Below, in pieces: positions 38,282-47,303 of a stretch of 64,000 nucleotides of DNA. A program made the translations under genes and the position numbers. Below the pieces are notes generated by a model. The model had not been told where the DNA came from. It did not search any database and worked only from the letters and a program-made list of their open reading frames with translations. The DNA lies in NCBI RefSeq assembly GCF_003058225.1, contig NZ_QBUG01000008.1, positions 1 to 64,000 on the forward strand. The letters are read 5' to 3'. The first letter of the stretch is position 1. Each line of letters begins with the position of its first letter. This DNA is from Promicromonospora sp. AC04. Lineage in GTDB: Bacteria > Actinomycetota > Actinomycetes > Actinomycetales > Cellulomonadaceae.

Positions 38282-38976
38282 CCCGGCCCGTCATCGTCTT
38301 CGCCGGCGACAGCATCACCGACTGCGACCGCCGCACCGATCCGGAAGGGCTCGGCGACGGATACGTGCGCCTGCTCGCGGGCAGGCCCGAGCTGGCGGGA
38401 TTCGAGGTGCGCAACCGCGGCATCTCCGGGAACCGCGTGCTGGACCTACAGGCACGGTGGGAGGACGACGTCGTGGCCGAGCGGCCGGCGATCGTCAGCG
38501 TCCTCGTCGGCATCAACGAGACCTGGCGTCGCTACGACAGCGGCGATGCCACGTCCGCGGCGGAGTTCGAGCGCGACTACCGGGCGATCCTGCAACGCGT
38601 CCAGGGCGCCCGGCTCGTGCTCGTCGAGCCGTTCCTGCTGCCCGTCGACGACGTACAGCGGACCTGGCGCGCTGACCTCGACGAGAAGCGCGCGGTGACG
38701 CGCTCGCTCGCCGCGGGGCTGGGCGCGGCGCTGGTCCCCGCCGACGCCGGCCTGAGGGCTCTCGGCGCCGCGTCCGACATCGCGCCGGACGGCATCCATC
38801 CGGGGGAGCTGGGCCACCAGGAGCTGGCGCGCCTCTGGCTGGCCGGTGCGACGGAGATCCTCGAGGCCGTCGCACACGAGCACGGCGCGACCCCCGGGGT
38901 CGTCTCCGAGGCCGTCCCCGAGGCCGTCCCCGAGGCCATCCCCGAGGCCGTCCCCGAGGACAGAGCGTCGTCCTGA
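38278..38976 (+). CDS. SGNH/GDSL-family hydrolase
   Basis: The 232-residue protein has the family blocks GDSI (nucleophile Ser, FAGDSITDCDRR), RNRGISGNR, VGINETWRR and DGIHPGELGH (catalytic Asp and His). It is probably a carbohydrate acetyl esterase that removes acetyl groups from imported oligosaccharides; the substrate is inferred from the operon. No signal peptide. The C-terminus has four 12-bp repeats giving EAVPEAVPEAIPEAVP. It is coupled to GH36 by ATGA. Confidence 0.85.
   Translation: MTRPVIVFAGDSITDCDRRTDPEGLGDGYVRLLAGRPELAGFEVRNRGISGNRVLDLQARWEDDVVAERPAIVSVLVGINETWRRYDSGDATSAAEFERDYRAILQRVQGARLVLVEPFLLPVDDVQRTWRADLDEKRAVTRSLAAGLGAALVPADAGLRALGAASDIAPDGIHPGELGHQELARLWLAGATEILEAVAHEHGATPGVVSEAVPEAVPEAIPEAVPEDRASS
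38908..38955 (+). repeat. 12-bp repeat at the 3' end of the SGNH gene
   Basis: Four copies of GAGGCCGTCCCC (one with a single change) encode Glu-Ala-Val-Pro and run to within seven codons of the stop. Confidence 0.92.
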
Positions 38977-39043
38977 GGATCCGGGGCGCGCCGAAGCGCT
39001 CCGGCGGTCAAAGGCGACCACACCACCAGAGAGGACACCACTC

Positions 39044-41575
39044 ATGGAAGAGAACCGTCGCAGGAGGCGGAGGAGTCGCGGGAGGCAGAGCACCAGGGCG
39101 CTCGCCGCGGTGACCGTCCTGATCGTCTCGCTCGGCAGTGCCGTCTCGTCGGCGTCGGCCCGCCCGGCTGCGCAGCCGGGTGCGCAGCCGGTGGTCCAGC
39201 CGGTTGCGGCAGCCGTCGCGCCGGAGCCCTACGCCCCGGCGGGAGAGCAGGCGCAGAAGCCCTACATGGGGTGGAGCAGCTACAGCATGCAGGTGTACGC
39301 GCCGACCGAGGGCGGGTGGATCACCGCCGACCAGATCAAGGCGCAGTCGGACGCGATGCACGAGAAGCTGCAGCCGTTCGGGTACGAGTACATCAATGTC
39401 GACGCGGGGTGGAACGACGGCGTCGACGACTACGGCAGGCCGACGCCGAGCGCGACGCTGTACCCGGACGGGCTGCAGGACGTCATCGACCACGTCCACG
39501 CGAACGGGCAGAAGTTCGGCCTGTACAGCATCCCGGGGATCTCGGAGGAGCTGGTGGAGGCGGACCTGCCGGTCTACGACGCGCCGGGCTGCACTACCGG
39601 CGAGCTCGCCGTCGTGCCGCACCAGCAGGCGGACTACTGGGACATCGGTCTCAAGATGGACTTCACCAACCCGTGCGCGCAGAAGTACGTCGACTCGATC
39701 GCCGATCTCTACGCGAGCTGGGGCGTCGACTTCCTGAAGTTCGACAGCGTGACCCCGGGCTCCGGCATCGGCGACCTGTCCCTCGACGCGCGCGCGGACG
39801 TCGCCGCCTGGTCGCAGGCTCTGGCCCGTCACGAGATCTGGTTCGAGCTCTCGTGGGCCCTGGACATCCGCTACGCGGACTACTGGAAGGAGCACGCGAA
39901 CGGGTGGCGCGTGGACTGGGACGTCGAGTGCTACTGCGCCGGGGAGGCCCTCACCGTCTGGTCGAGCATCGACCGGCTGTTCCCGAGGATGGCCGAGTGG
40001 TGGCGCCATGGTGGTCCCGGCGGCTGGAACGACCTGGACTCCCTGGACGTCGGCAACGGCAGCATGGACGGTCTCACCCGGGACGAGCGGCGCACGGCGG
40101 CGACCCTCTGGGCGGTGTCGGCGGCCCCGTTCTACATCGGCAACGACATGACCCGGCTCGACGCCTACGGGCTGGAGCTGCTGACCAACCCCGAGGTGAT
40201 CGGGGTGAACCAGGCGGGAGTCCCCGCGCAGCCCGTCTCCACCGAGACCAACAAGCAGGTGTGGTACTCCCTCAACAAGGACAGCTCGTACACGGTCGCG
40301 CTCTTCAACCGGGGCCGCACGGACGCGGACGTCGAGGTGAGCTGGGCGGACATTGGGCTGGACGGTGACGCGAAGGTGCGCGACCTGTGGGCGAGGAAGG
40401 ATCTCGGGACGTTCGAGGGCGGCTTCGTCGCGCAGGACGTGCCGATCCACGGTGCGCGCCTGATCAAGGTGACGCCGGCCAAGGGCTCGAAGATCACCGT
40501 CAACGACGACGACCTGCGGGTGTCCTACGAGGGCGAGTGGGAGCGCAACGGGAACTTCGAGGTCCCGGCGGTCTCGCAGCCGCTGCCGGTCACCGTCACG
40601 GACTCGTCGGCGGGCGACCCGGCCGACGAGGCGGCCGACGAGGCTCCTGAGGCCGCTGCGGGTACCCGCACGACCGTGCTGAACGACAACGACCCGGGCA
40701 TCGTCTACACGGGCAGCTGGAACACCAGCACGGGCCGCACCTTCGGGGACTACGGGGACGACGTCCACTACACCGAGTCCAACGACGACGCGTTCGAGTA
40801 CACGTTCGTCGGGACCGGCATCGACTACGTCACCGAGAAGGACAGCTCGCAGGGCGACGTCGACATCTACATCGACGGGGAGCTCAAGGAGACCGTGGAC
40901 ACCTCCCTCGAACCGGGCGAGGACCGCCAGGCGCAGCAGGTGGTCTACTCGATCTCCGACCTACCGAGCGGGTCGCACACCATCCGGGGTGTCAAGAAGT
41001 CGGGCGACTACATGCTGGTGGACCGGCTGAACGTGCGGCAGGAGAGCCTGCTCGACCCGGACACGGCGGCGTTCGACAAGGCGCCGGCCGCCCAGGCCGA
41101 CGTCGCGGTGGAGCTGCTGCGCGACGCGGGCGAGCTCGTCGGCGTCTCGGTGGACGGCGCCGAGCTCGACGAGGGGACCGCATACGGCATCGACGGCAAC
41201 GTGGTGACGATCCGGAAGGAGTACCTGGCCACGCTGCCCGTCGGCGAGGCCGCGATCGACTTCCGGTTCCGCGGCGACCACCACGACGACGTGCACCACA
41301 CGTCGGAGGACGGCGCCGCGGTCGGGCTCACCTTCCGGGGTACGGGCGTCGAGTGGGTCACCGCGCTCGGCCCGGACCAGGGCGAGGCCGACGTCTTCGT
41401 CGACGGCAGGCTCGTCGAGCGGGTGGACCTATCAGCCGACACCCGCCGCACGGCGCAGCCGGTGTTCGCGGCCACCGGACTTGGGGACAAGGAGCACACG
41501 CTCCGCATCGAGAAGGTGTCCGGCGAGGTCCTGCGGACGGACACGTTCCGGTACACGGTCGCGAAGTCGCGCTGA
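39044..41575 (+). CDS. secreted GH27-family enzyme with X2 and CBM-like modules
   Basis: The 843-residue protein has an Arg-rich start (RRRRRR) and a signal peptide to about residue 43. A GH27 barrel (70-400) has the nucleophile Asp in DFLKFDS. The expected acid/base motif (WRxSGD in alpha-galactosidases) is replaced by GWRVDWDVECYC, so the substrate may differ; GH27 also holds isomaltodextranase and beta-L-arabinopyranosidase. A beta-sandwich (405-505), a CBM-like module (GIVYTGSWNTSTG), an X2-like module (DKAPAAQADVAVELL to FRF) and a second half CBM-like module follow. The ATG follows GAGAGGA at 39029-39035. Confidence 0.82.
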   Translation: MEENRRRRRRSRGRQSTRALAAVTVLIVSLGSAVSSASARPAAQPGAQPVVQPVAAAVAPEPYAPAGEQAQKPYMGWSSYSMQVYAPTEGGWITADQIKAQSDAMHEKLQPFGYEYINVDAGWNDGVDDYGRPTPSATLYPDGLQDVIDHVHANGQKFGLYSIPGISEELVEADLPVYDAPGCTTGELAVVPHQQADYWDIGLKMDFTNPCAQKYVDSIADLYASWGVDFLKFDSVTPGSGIGDLSLDARADVAAWSQALARHEIWFELSWALDIRYADYWKEHANGWRVDWDVECYCAGEALTVWSSIDRLFPRMAEWWRHGGPGGWNDLDSLDVGNGSMDGLTRDERRTAATLWAVSAAPFYIGNDMTRLDAYGLELLTNPEVIGVNQAGVPAQPVSTETNKQVWYSLNKDSSYTVALFNRGRTDADVEVSWADIGLDGDAKVRDLWARKDLGTFEGGFVAQDVPIHGARLIKVTPAKGSKITVNDDDLRVSYEGEWERNGNFEVPAVSQPLPVTVTDSSAGDPADEAADEAPEAAAGTRTTVLNDNDPGIVYTGSWNTSTGRTFGDYGDDVHYTESNDDAFEYTFVGTGIDYVTEKDSSQGDVDIYIDGELKETVDTSLEPGEDRQAQQVVYSISDLPSGSHTIRGVKKSGDYMLVDRLNVRQESLLDPDTAAFDKAPAAQADVAVELLRDAGELVGVSVDGAELDEGTAYGIDGNVVTIRKEYLATLPVGEAAIDFRFRGDHHDDVHHTSEDGAAVGLTFRGTGVEWVTALGPDQGEADVFVDGRLVERVDLSADTRRTAQPVFAATGLGDKEHTLRIEKVSGEVLRTDTFRYTVAKSR

Positions 41576-41580
41576 GGTCA

Positions 41581-41601
41581 CCCGGCAAGAAGGGCGCCGG
41601 G
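41581..41601. terminator. short hairpin between convergent GH27 and GH43 genes
   Basis: CCCGGC and GCCGGG are separated by nine bases in the 46-bp gap between the two stops. The stem is only 6 bp, so this is a weak call. Confidence 0.4.
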
Positions 41602-41621
41602 GTGCGTACCGTCCGACGGAT

Positions 41622-43121
41622 TCACGGGGCGTCGTGCTCCGCGAGCGGCGTGTAGCGCACTTCGGCGACGTCGACCACGCCGTCGAGCGAGCGAAGCCCG
41701 ACGACGCGTCCGGTGAAGCCGCCGGCGACCTCGGTCGAGAGGTATCGGCCGTCGAAGCGCGCCAGCTCGTGCTCCGTCCCGTCGACGACCGCGGACAGGC
41801 GCACGTCGTCCGGTCCGTTCGTCGTCGGCGGGAGCGCCTCGGCCCGGAGCGTGAGCGACGGTCCGGCCAGCGGGACCGCGGTCCCGTGCGGTACCTCGAG
41901 GGGGCCGATGCGGACGACGGCGTGCACCCGACCGGCGTCGGTACGGATCTCGCACCAGTGGGTGTCGTCCAGGCGCAGCAGGAGCGCAGCCGACCCGTTG
42001 GCCAGGCCGAGGTCGGCCTCGAACCGCCACGTGAGGTCGAGGACGCGCGCGGTCAGGGCGCCGACGTCGGCCCGCGGGCCGGTGCCGGGGCTCAGCTGTA
42101 GCCCTCCTGCGGGCACGTGCGTCGCGATCTGTGCCAGCCCGGTCCCGGGCGACACCCACCGGGGGTGCAGGGCGGTGGCGTGGAAGGCGTCCGTGTACGA
42201 CGTGTCGAGGACCGGTCGGTGGTAGCGGGTCTCGTCGACCACCGGCCAGTCGTCGATCCAGTCGACGCCCGCGAGGAAGGTCTCGCGGCCGTTGACGTGG
42301 AACATCGGCGTGTAGCCGCGAGGCCGCACGCCCAGGTAGACCACTGCCCAGGTGCCGTCCGCGTTCTCGACGAGGTCCGCGTGGCCGGTGTTCTGGACGG
42401 GGTGGGTGGTGCTCCGGTGGCTCAGGACGGGGTTGGTCGGCGCGCCGACGTAGGGGCCGTCGGGCCGGTCCGCGCGCGCGATCGAGACGCTGTGCCCGCG
42501 TTCCGTGCCGCCCTCGGCGATGAGCAGGTACCAGTACGCGCCGCGCCGGTACAGGTGGGGCGCCTCGGGGTGGGCGAGCCCGATCCCGCTCCACAGCGGC
42601 CGCGGCTCCTCCAGGACGGTCCCCGACTCGAGGTCGACCCGGGCCTGGGCGATCCCGGGCCCGTCCGGGCCGACGACGGAGCAGTACGTCACGTAGCACG
42701 TGCCGTCCTGGTCCCAGGCGAGGTCGGGGTCGATGCCGTGCAGGCCCTTCAGGCGCGTCGGGGAGGTCCACGGTCCGCTGGGATCCTCGGCCGAGACGAC
42801 GATCTGCCCGCCGCCGCCGGACACGTCGGTGGTGATCAGCCAGAACCTGCCGTCGTGATGGCGCAGGGTCGGGGCGTACACGCCGCCGCTGGAGGAGGCG
42901 TTCCCGGGCGGGAGCTGGTCGGGGCGGTCGAGGATGTTCCCGACGAGCGTCCAGGTGAGCAGATCGCGGCTGTGCCAGAGGGGGACGCCCGGCGTGTACT
43001 CGAACGACGAGTTCGCCAGGTAGTAGTCGTCGTCGACCCGGCATACCGACGGGTCCGGGTGGAAGCCCGGGATGATCGGCACGACGCTGGTGAGGTCGGC
43101 CTGGGTGCTGATCGAGGTCAC
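41622..43121 (-). CDS. GH43-family glycosidase (beta-xylosidase / arabinofuranosidase type)
   Basis: The 499-residue protein has a five-bladed propeller with D23 (GFHPDPSV, general base), the Asp of GIDPDLAW and the Glu of AHPEAPHLY, then a C-terminal beta-sandwich (about 300-495) as in GH43 enzymes with a DUF1349/GH43_C2-like module. No signal peptide, so it acts on imported oligosaccharides. I chose the GTG at 43121 because GGAGG lies four bases upstream; an in-frame start at 43148 has no such site. It lies just downstream of the transaldolase gene in the same direction, but a 98-bp gap leaves co-transcription open. Confidence 0.88.
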   Translation of the reverse strand: MTSISTQADLTSVVPIIPGFHPDPSVCRVDDDYYLANSSFEYTPGVPLWHSRDLLTWTLVGNILDRPDQLPPGNASSSGGVYAPTLRHHDGRFWLITTDVSGGGGQIVVSAEDPSGPWTSPTRLKGLHGIDPDLAWDQDGTCYVTYCSVVGPDGPGIAQARVDLESGTVLEEPRPLWSGIGLAHPEAPHLYRRGAYWYLLIAEGGTERGHSVSIARADRPDGPYVGAPTNPVLSHRSTTHPVQNTGHADLVENADGTWAVVYLGVRPRGYTPMFHVNGRETFLAGVDWIDDWPVVDETRYHRPVLDTSYTDAFHATALHPRWVSPGTGLAQIATHVPAGGLQLSPGTGPRADVGALTARVLDLTWRFEADLGLANGSAALLLRLDDTHWCEIRTDAGRVHAVVRIGPLEVPHGTAVPLAGPSLTLRAEALPPTTNGPDDVRLSAVVDGTEHELARFDGRYLSTEVAGGFTGRVVGLRSLDGVVDVAEVRYTPLAEHDAP

Positions 43122-43219
43122 TTGTCCTCCTGGAATCCGACGCCACACATTACCGGCCAGATGCGCTCAGACCGGCACCTCGCTGGTGGCGGGCGGAGAC
43201 CATGGTGGCGCGCTGGACC

Positions 43220-44326
43220 TCAGGGCGCAGGGACCAAGACGTCCCGGACCAGCGCGTCGAGCTGGGCGTCGGCGTCGAGGAACTGGCGCAGCGTGCGCCG
43301 TGACGGACCGAACCCGGCGAACTCCTCGGGCGCGAGGCCGTCGGGCTCGTGGGCGGCGCGGAAGTCGGGGAGCGTGCGCAGCGTGTCGAGGACCTCGGGG
43401 TCGACGGGGGAGTCGATGCGCGCCGGCAGGGCGAGGCCGGCGTGGTTGATCGACTCCTGCCACTCGAACGGCGGGGAGATCACCAGGTCGCCGCCCACCA
43501 GCTCCGACAGGTGCAGGTGGGTGCGGAACGCCGCAGACAGGACGCGGGTGCGGTAGCCGCGCTCCGTGAAGATCCGGTAGGCGTTCTTGAGCGCCGCGAC
43601 GCCCGCCCAGTCGAGCACCCCTGGCGGCAGGAGCAGGCCCTCGCGCGCGGCGACGATCTTGAGCCAGTCGTCGAGCCGGCCGCCCATGATGGTCGCGACG
43701 GCGCCCGTCTCCTCGACCGGCAGGCCCTCGCGCTCGCGGCGGTCGAGGCCACGCTCGACGGCCTCGGCGACGGCCACCGCCTGGGCGACGGTGAACGAGA
43801 CGGTCGCGTTGACGCTCACGCCGCGGAAGGTCGCCTCCTCGATCGCCTCGACGCCGACCTTCGTCGCGGGGATCTTCACGATGATGTTCGGCGCCAGCGC
43901 GGCGAACTGCTCGGCCTGGCGCACCAGGGCGGCGGCGTCCCGGTGCAGGCGCGGGTCGGTCTGGACCGACAGCCGGCCGTTCCGGCCGGCGGACGCCTCG
44001 AAGGCGGGCAGCAGCAGGCGGGCGGCGTCGATGCTGAGCTCCTGGACCACCGTCCAGCCGAGCTCGGACTCGGTGGCGGTGGGCCGCTCGTCGGCGAGGG
44101 TGCGCAGCCGGGCTGTCCAGCGGGGCAGGTCGGCCGTGATCGCGGCGAGCGCGATCACGGGGTTGCAGGTCGCGCCGACGGCGCCCCAGGAGATGGCGCG
44201 GCCGAGCTGCTCGGGGTCCGCCGAGTCGTTCCACAGGGCGGTCTGCGGGTGCTCGCGCGTCATGCGCGCCAGCGGAGTCCTGTCGCCGGTGACATCGGTC
44301 GTGGCGGTGTCGAGCGCTTGGGTCAC
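43220..44326 (-). CDS. transaldolase-family protein
   Basis: The 368-residue TIM barrel matches the transaldolase family, with the Schiff-base Lys in IIVKIPATK, QTDPR, ATCNPV and VNATVSFTVAQAV. Transaldolases move dihydroxyacetone units between sugar phosphates; some relatives act in sugar or sulfo-sugar breakdown. It has its own promoter with the TGTC-NN-GACA operator shared with the inositol genes, so it is likely to be part of that regulon. The GTG at 44326 follows GGAGG; a longer in-frame start at 44404 is less likely. Confidence 0.87.
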   Translation of the reverse strand: MTQALDTATTDVTGDRTPLARMTREHPQTALWNDSADPEQLGRAISWGAVGATCNPVIALAAITADLPRWTARLRTLADERPTATESELGWTVVQELSIDAARLLLPAFEASAGRNGRLSVQTDPRLHRDAAALVRQAEQFAALAPNIIVKIPATKVGVEAIEEATFRGVSVNATVSFTVAQAVAVAEAVERGLDRREREGLPVEETGAVATIMGGRLDDWLKIVAAREGLLLPPGVLDWAGVAALKNAYRIFTERGYRTRVLSAAFRTHLHLSELVGGDLVISPPFEWQESINHAGLALPARIDSPVDPEVLDTLRTLPDFRAAHEPDGLAPEEFAGFGPSRRTLRQFLDADAQLDALVRDVLVPAP

Positions 44327-44426
44327 GGGTCCTCCGAGGTGCGTAGGTCGACGGCGCATGCCCGTACCCGGGTCCGCGGCGTCGCGGGGTTCGGCTCGGC
44401 CCATTCGATCGCGGGTCCTGGCAACC

Positions 44427-44447
44427 TGTCAACCGAATGTCAGGACA
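44427..44447 (-). promoter_or_regulatory. operator and -35 of the transaldolase gene
   Basis: On the minus strand TGTCCTGACA is followed by five bases and TTGACA. The perfect TGTC/GACA dyad and its spacing to TTGACA are the same as before iolC, which points to one shared regulator, probably the adjacent GntR protein. Confidence 0.7.
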
Positions 44448-44489
44448 AAGATCATCCGAACCGCACGCCGTGCACCGCGGGACGGCCGG

Positions 44490-45227
44490 TCAGCTCGCGA
44501 ACAGCGTGGTGTCGAACATGTACCGGGAGGCGCGGTAGATGTGCTGCCCGAACTCGATGCCGTGGCCCGAGTCGTCGTACGCCGTGCGCTCCATGGTCAG
44601 CAGCGCCGCGCGCGGCTTCTCGCCGAGCACACGGGCCTCGGCCGCCGTCGCCGTGCGGGCGCCGATGCGCTGCCGCGCCACCTTTGGCTTGGCGCCGCGG
44701 GCGCGCAGCAGGTCGTACAGCCCGTTCGTCGCGAGGTCCTCGGCGCTGGGAGCTATGTCCGGCGGGAGATAGTTGGTGAGCACCGCCAGCGGCTCGCCGT
44801 CGGCCATGCGCAGGCGCCGGATCATGACGACGTCGCTGCCCTCGGGCACCTCGAGCGCCTCGGCGACCTCGGCGGTCGCGAGCACGGCCCGGTGCTCGAG
44901 CACCTCGGTGCTGGGCTTGCGGCCGGACTTCGACAGGTCGTCGTGCAGGCTGGTCAGCTCGACCGGGCGGCGCACGCGCGTGGGGGCGACATGCGTCCCG
45001 ACCCCGCGCTGGCGGACGAGGCGGCCGCGCTCGACCAGGTCCTGCAGCGCCTGGCGCGCGGTGGGGCGCGAGATGCCGAGGCGGGCGGCCAGCGCCACCT
45101 CGTTCTCGAGGAATTCGCCGGGCACCATCCGCCCGTCATCGATCGCTGCGTCGATGGCGGTGGCAACCTGGTGGTACAGGGGCACCGGGCTCGACCGATC
45201 GAGGTCGATGCGCAGCGGCTGGGACAC
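44490..45227 (-). CDS. GntR/HutC-family regulator of the inositol genes
   Basis: The product has 245 residues: an N-terminal GntR winged helix (LYHQVATAIDAAI, LAARLGISRPTARQALQDLV) in residues 15-80 and a UTRA ligand domain (90-240). It is divergent from the iolC operon. HutC-type regulators bind small sugars or acids; in Actinomycetota GntR proteins named IolR control inositol genes, and a role here as the iol repressor is inferred from position and from three shared operators nearby. Confidence 0.87.
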   Translation of the reverse strand: MSQPLRIDLDRSSPVPLYHQVATAIDAAIDDGRMVPGEFLENEVALAARLGISRPTARQALQDLVERGRLVRQRGVGTHVAPTRVRRPVELTSLHDDLSKSGRKPSTEVLEHRAVLATAEVAEALEVPEGSDVVMIRRLRMADGEPLAVLTNYLPPDIAPSAEDLATNGLYDLLRARGAKPKVARQRIGARTATAAEARVLGEKPRAALLTMERTAYDDSGHGIEFGQHIYRASRYMFDTTLFAS

Positions 45228-45301
45228 GGAGGGCCTCCTTGCGGTGGTCTGGCTGTGGAAGAAGTCTAGCCGTGAATGGTATTGAAGACGGGATGTTCAA
45301 A

Positions 45302-45322
45302 TGTCAGGACAAATTCTTGACA
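45302..45322 (+). promoter_or_regulatory. operator and -35 of the iolC operon
   Basis: TGTCAGGACA, five bases, then TTGACA. The dyad and spacing match the transaldolase promoter exactly. A weak -10 (CAGGGT) may follow at 18 bp. The site is 83 bp before the iolC start. Confidence 0.7.
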
Positions 45323-45404
45323 GGATGGCGGGTCGCAGAGCAGGGTCGAGTCACCGGCGGCACCGGTGGTGCGCGCGGATCCGCGACGACGGGGATGAGG
45401 AAGC

Positions 45405-47303
45405 ATGACAGTTCGCGACGAGGCCAGGGCACCGGACGTGCTCGCTATCGGTCGCATCGGGGTGGACGTCTACCCGCTGCAGAGCGGTGTCGGGCTGGAG
45501 GACGTGGAGTCGTTCGGCAAGTACCTCGGGGGGAGCCCGACGAACGTCGCGGTGGCCGCCGCTCGGCTGGGCCACGCCGTCGCCGTCGTCACCGGCGTGG
45601 GGGAGGACCCCTTCGGCCGGTACGCGCGGCGCGAGCTCGGCAGGTTCGGGGTGGACGACCGGTACGTCGTGGTGGTGCCCGAGCTGCACACCCCCGTCAC
45701 GTTCTGCGAGATCTTCCCGCCCGACGACTTCCCGCTCTGGTTCTACCGGTCGCCGTCGGCCCCCGACCTGCGGATCACGCCGGACGACGTCGACGTCGAC
45801 GCCGTGCGGTCGGCCCGCCTGCTCTGGCTCACCGGCACCGGGCTGAGCGAGGAGCCCAGCCGGTCCGCGCACCACGCCGCCCTCGCCGCGCGCGGCCGGT
45901 CCGGCCACACGGTCCTCGACCTGGACTACCGCCCCATGTTCTGGGCCGACGTCGAGGCGGCGCGCGAGCAGCTCCGCGCCGTGCTGCCGCACGTGACGAT
46001 AGCCGTGGGCAACCGGGAGGAGTGCTTCGTCGCCGTCGGCGAGGAGGACCCGGACCGGGCCGCAGACGCGCTGCTGGCCACCGGTGTGCAGATCGCGGTG
46101 GTCAAGCAGGGCCCCCTCGGGGTCCTGGCCAAGACCCGCGACGAGCGGGTGGTCGTGCCGCCGGTCGTCGTCGACGTCGTCAACGGGCTCGGTGCCGGGG
46201 ACGGATTCGGCGGGTCGCTGTGCCACGGGCTGCTGCAGGGCTGGTCGCTCGAGCGGACGCTGCGGTTCGCCAACGCCGCGGGCGCGATCGTCGCCGCGCG
46301 GCTGGAGTGCTCGACGGCGATGCCGACTCCTCCCGAGGTCGAGCACCTGCTGGCCACCGGCGAGGTCCCGGCGCAGGAGACCAGGGCTCCCGCCGAGGTC
46401 CGGGAGCGTGCGGCCGGGCCGTCGGGTGCGCCGACCGCACTGACCGTGGACGACGTCGTCGAGCTGCGGCTGCGCGACCCGCGGGCGCTGCGGGCGCGGC
46501 TCCTGGCCCGGCCGCGGCACCCCGGCCCGGTCCCCGGCGAGCGGTTCCTCGTCATCGCCGCCGACCACCCGGCGCGCGGCGCCGTGGCGGTGGGGGACGA
46601 CCCCATGGCGATGGCCGACCGGCGCGACCTCCTGCGCCGCACCGCCGTCGCCCTGGGCCGGCCGGGCGTCGGGGGCTTCCTCGGCACCGCCGACCTCGTC
46701 GAGGAGCTCGCCGCGCTCGGGGCGCTGGACGGCAAGCTCGTCTACGGGTCCATGAACCGGGGCGGCCTGGCGGGCTCGGCGTTCGAGCTGGACGACCGCT
46801 TCACCGGCTACGACGCCCGCGGCGTGGCCGAGGCGGGCCTGGACGGCGGCAAGATGCTGCTGCGGATCGACCCGCAGGACCCCGCGTCCGTGGTCACGCT
46901 GGAGGCGTGCGCCCGCGCCGTGGACGAGCTCGCCGACCGGGGCCTGGTCGCCATGGTCGAGCCGTTCGTCTCCCGGCGCGTGGACGGGCGCGTGCGCAAC
47001 GACCTGACGCCCGACGCCGTCATGCGCTCCATCGCCATCGCGTCCGGCCTGGGGCGCACGTCGGCCTATACCTGGCTCAAGCTGCCCGTCGTGGCGGACA
47101 TGGAGCGCGTCCTGTCGGCGTCCACCCTGCCCGCGCTCATCCTCGGCGGGGACGTCACCGGGGACCAGGACGCCGCCATGGCAGGCTGGGCCAAGGCGCT
47201 CCAGCTGCCGACCGTGCGCGGCCTGGTCATCGGCAGGTCCCTGCTGTACCCGCCGGGCGGCGACGTCGCGGCGGCCGTCGACGAGGCGGTGACGCTGCTG
47301 TGA
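45405..47303 (+). CDS. iolC: IolC kinase fused to a DhnA-like aldolase domain
   Basis: The protein has 632 residues. Residues 1-325 form a PfkB-type sugar kinase (GKYLGGSPTNVAVAAARLG near the start; NGLGAGDGFGGSL with the catalytic Asp), matching 5-dehydro-2-deoxygluconokinase. Residues 345-632 form a second TIM barrel (FLVIAADHPARG, WLKLPVV with a candidate Schiff-base Lys, ILGGDV) like the separate Cgl0158-type gene that follows iolC in Corynebacterium. No other aldolase for the pathway is present, so this domain may cleave the phosphorylated product (IolJ role). The ATG follows GAGGAA. The stop overlaps iolB (GTGA). Confidence 0.88.
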   Translation: MTVRDEARAPDVLAIGRIGVDVYPLQSGVGLEDVESFGKYLGGSPTNVAVAAARLGHAVAVVTGVGEDPFGRYARRELGRFGVDDRYVVVVPELHTPVTFCEIFPPDDFPLWFYRSPSAPDLRITPDDVDVDAVRSARLLWLTGTGLSEEPSRSAHHAALAARGRSGHTVLDLDYRPMFWADVEAAREQLRAVLPHVTIAVGNREECFVAVGEEDPDRAADALLATGVQIAVVKQGPLGVLAKTRDERVVVPPVVVDVVNGLGAGDGFGGSLCHGLLQGWSLERTLRFANAAGAIVAARLECSTAMPTPPEVEHLLATGEVPAQETRAPAEVRERAAGPSGAPTALTVDDVVELRLRDPRALRARLLARPRHPGPVPGERFLVIAADHPARGAVAVGDDPMAMADRRDLLRRTAVALGRPGVGGFLGTADLVEELAALGALDGKLVYGSMNRGGLAGSAFELDDRFTGYDARGVAEAGLDGGKMLLRIDPQDPASVVTLEACARAVDELADRGLVAMVEPFVSRRVDGRVRNDLTPDAVMRSIAIASGLGRTSAYTWLKLPVVADMERVLSASTLPALILGGDVTGDQDAAMAGWAKALQLPTVRGLVIGRSLLYPPGGDVAAAVDEAVTLL

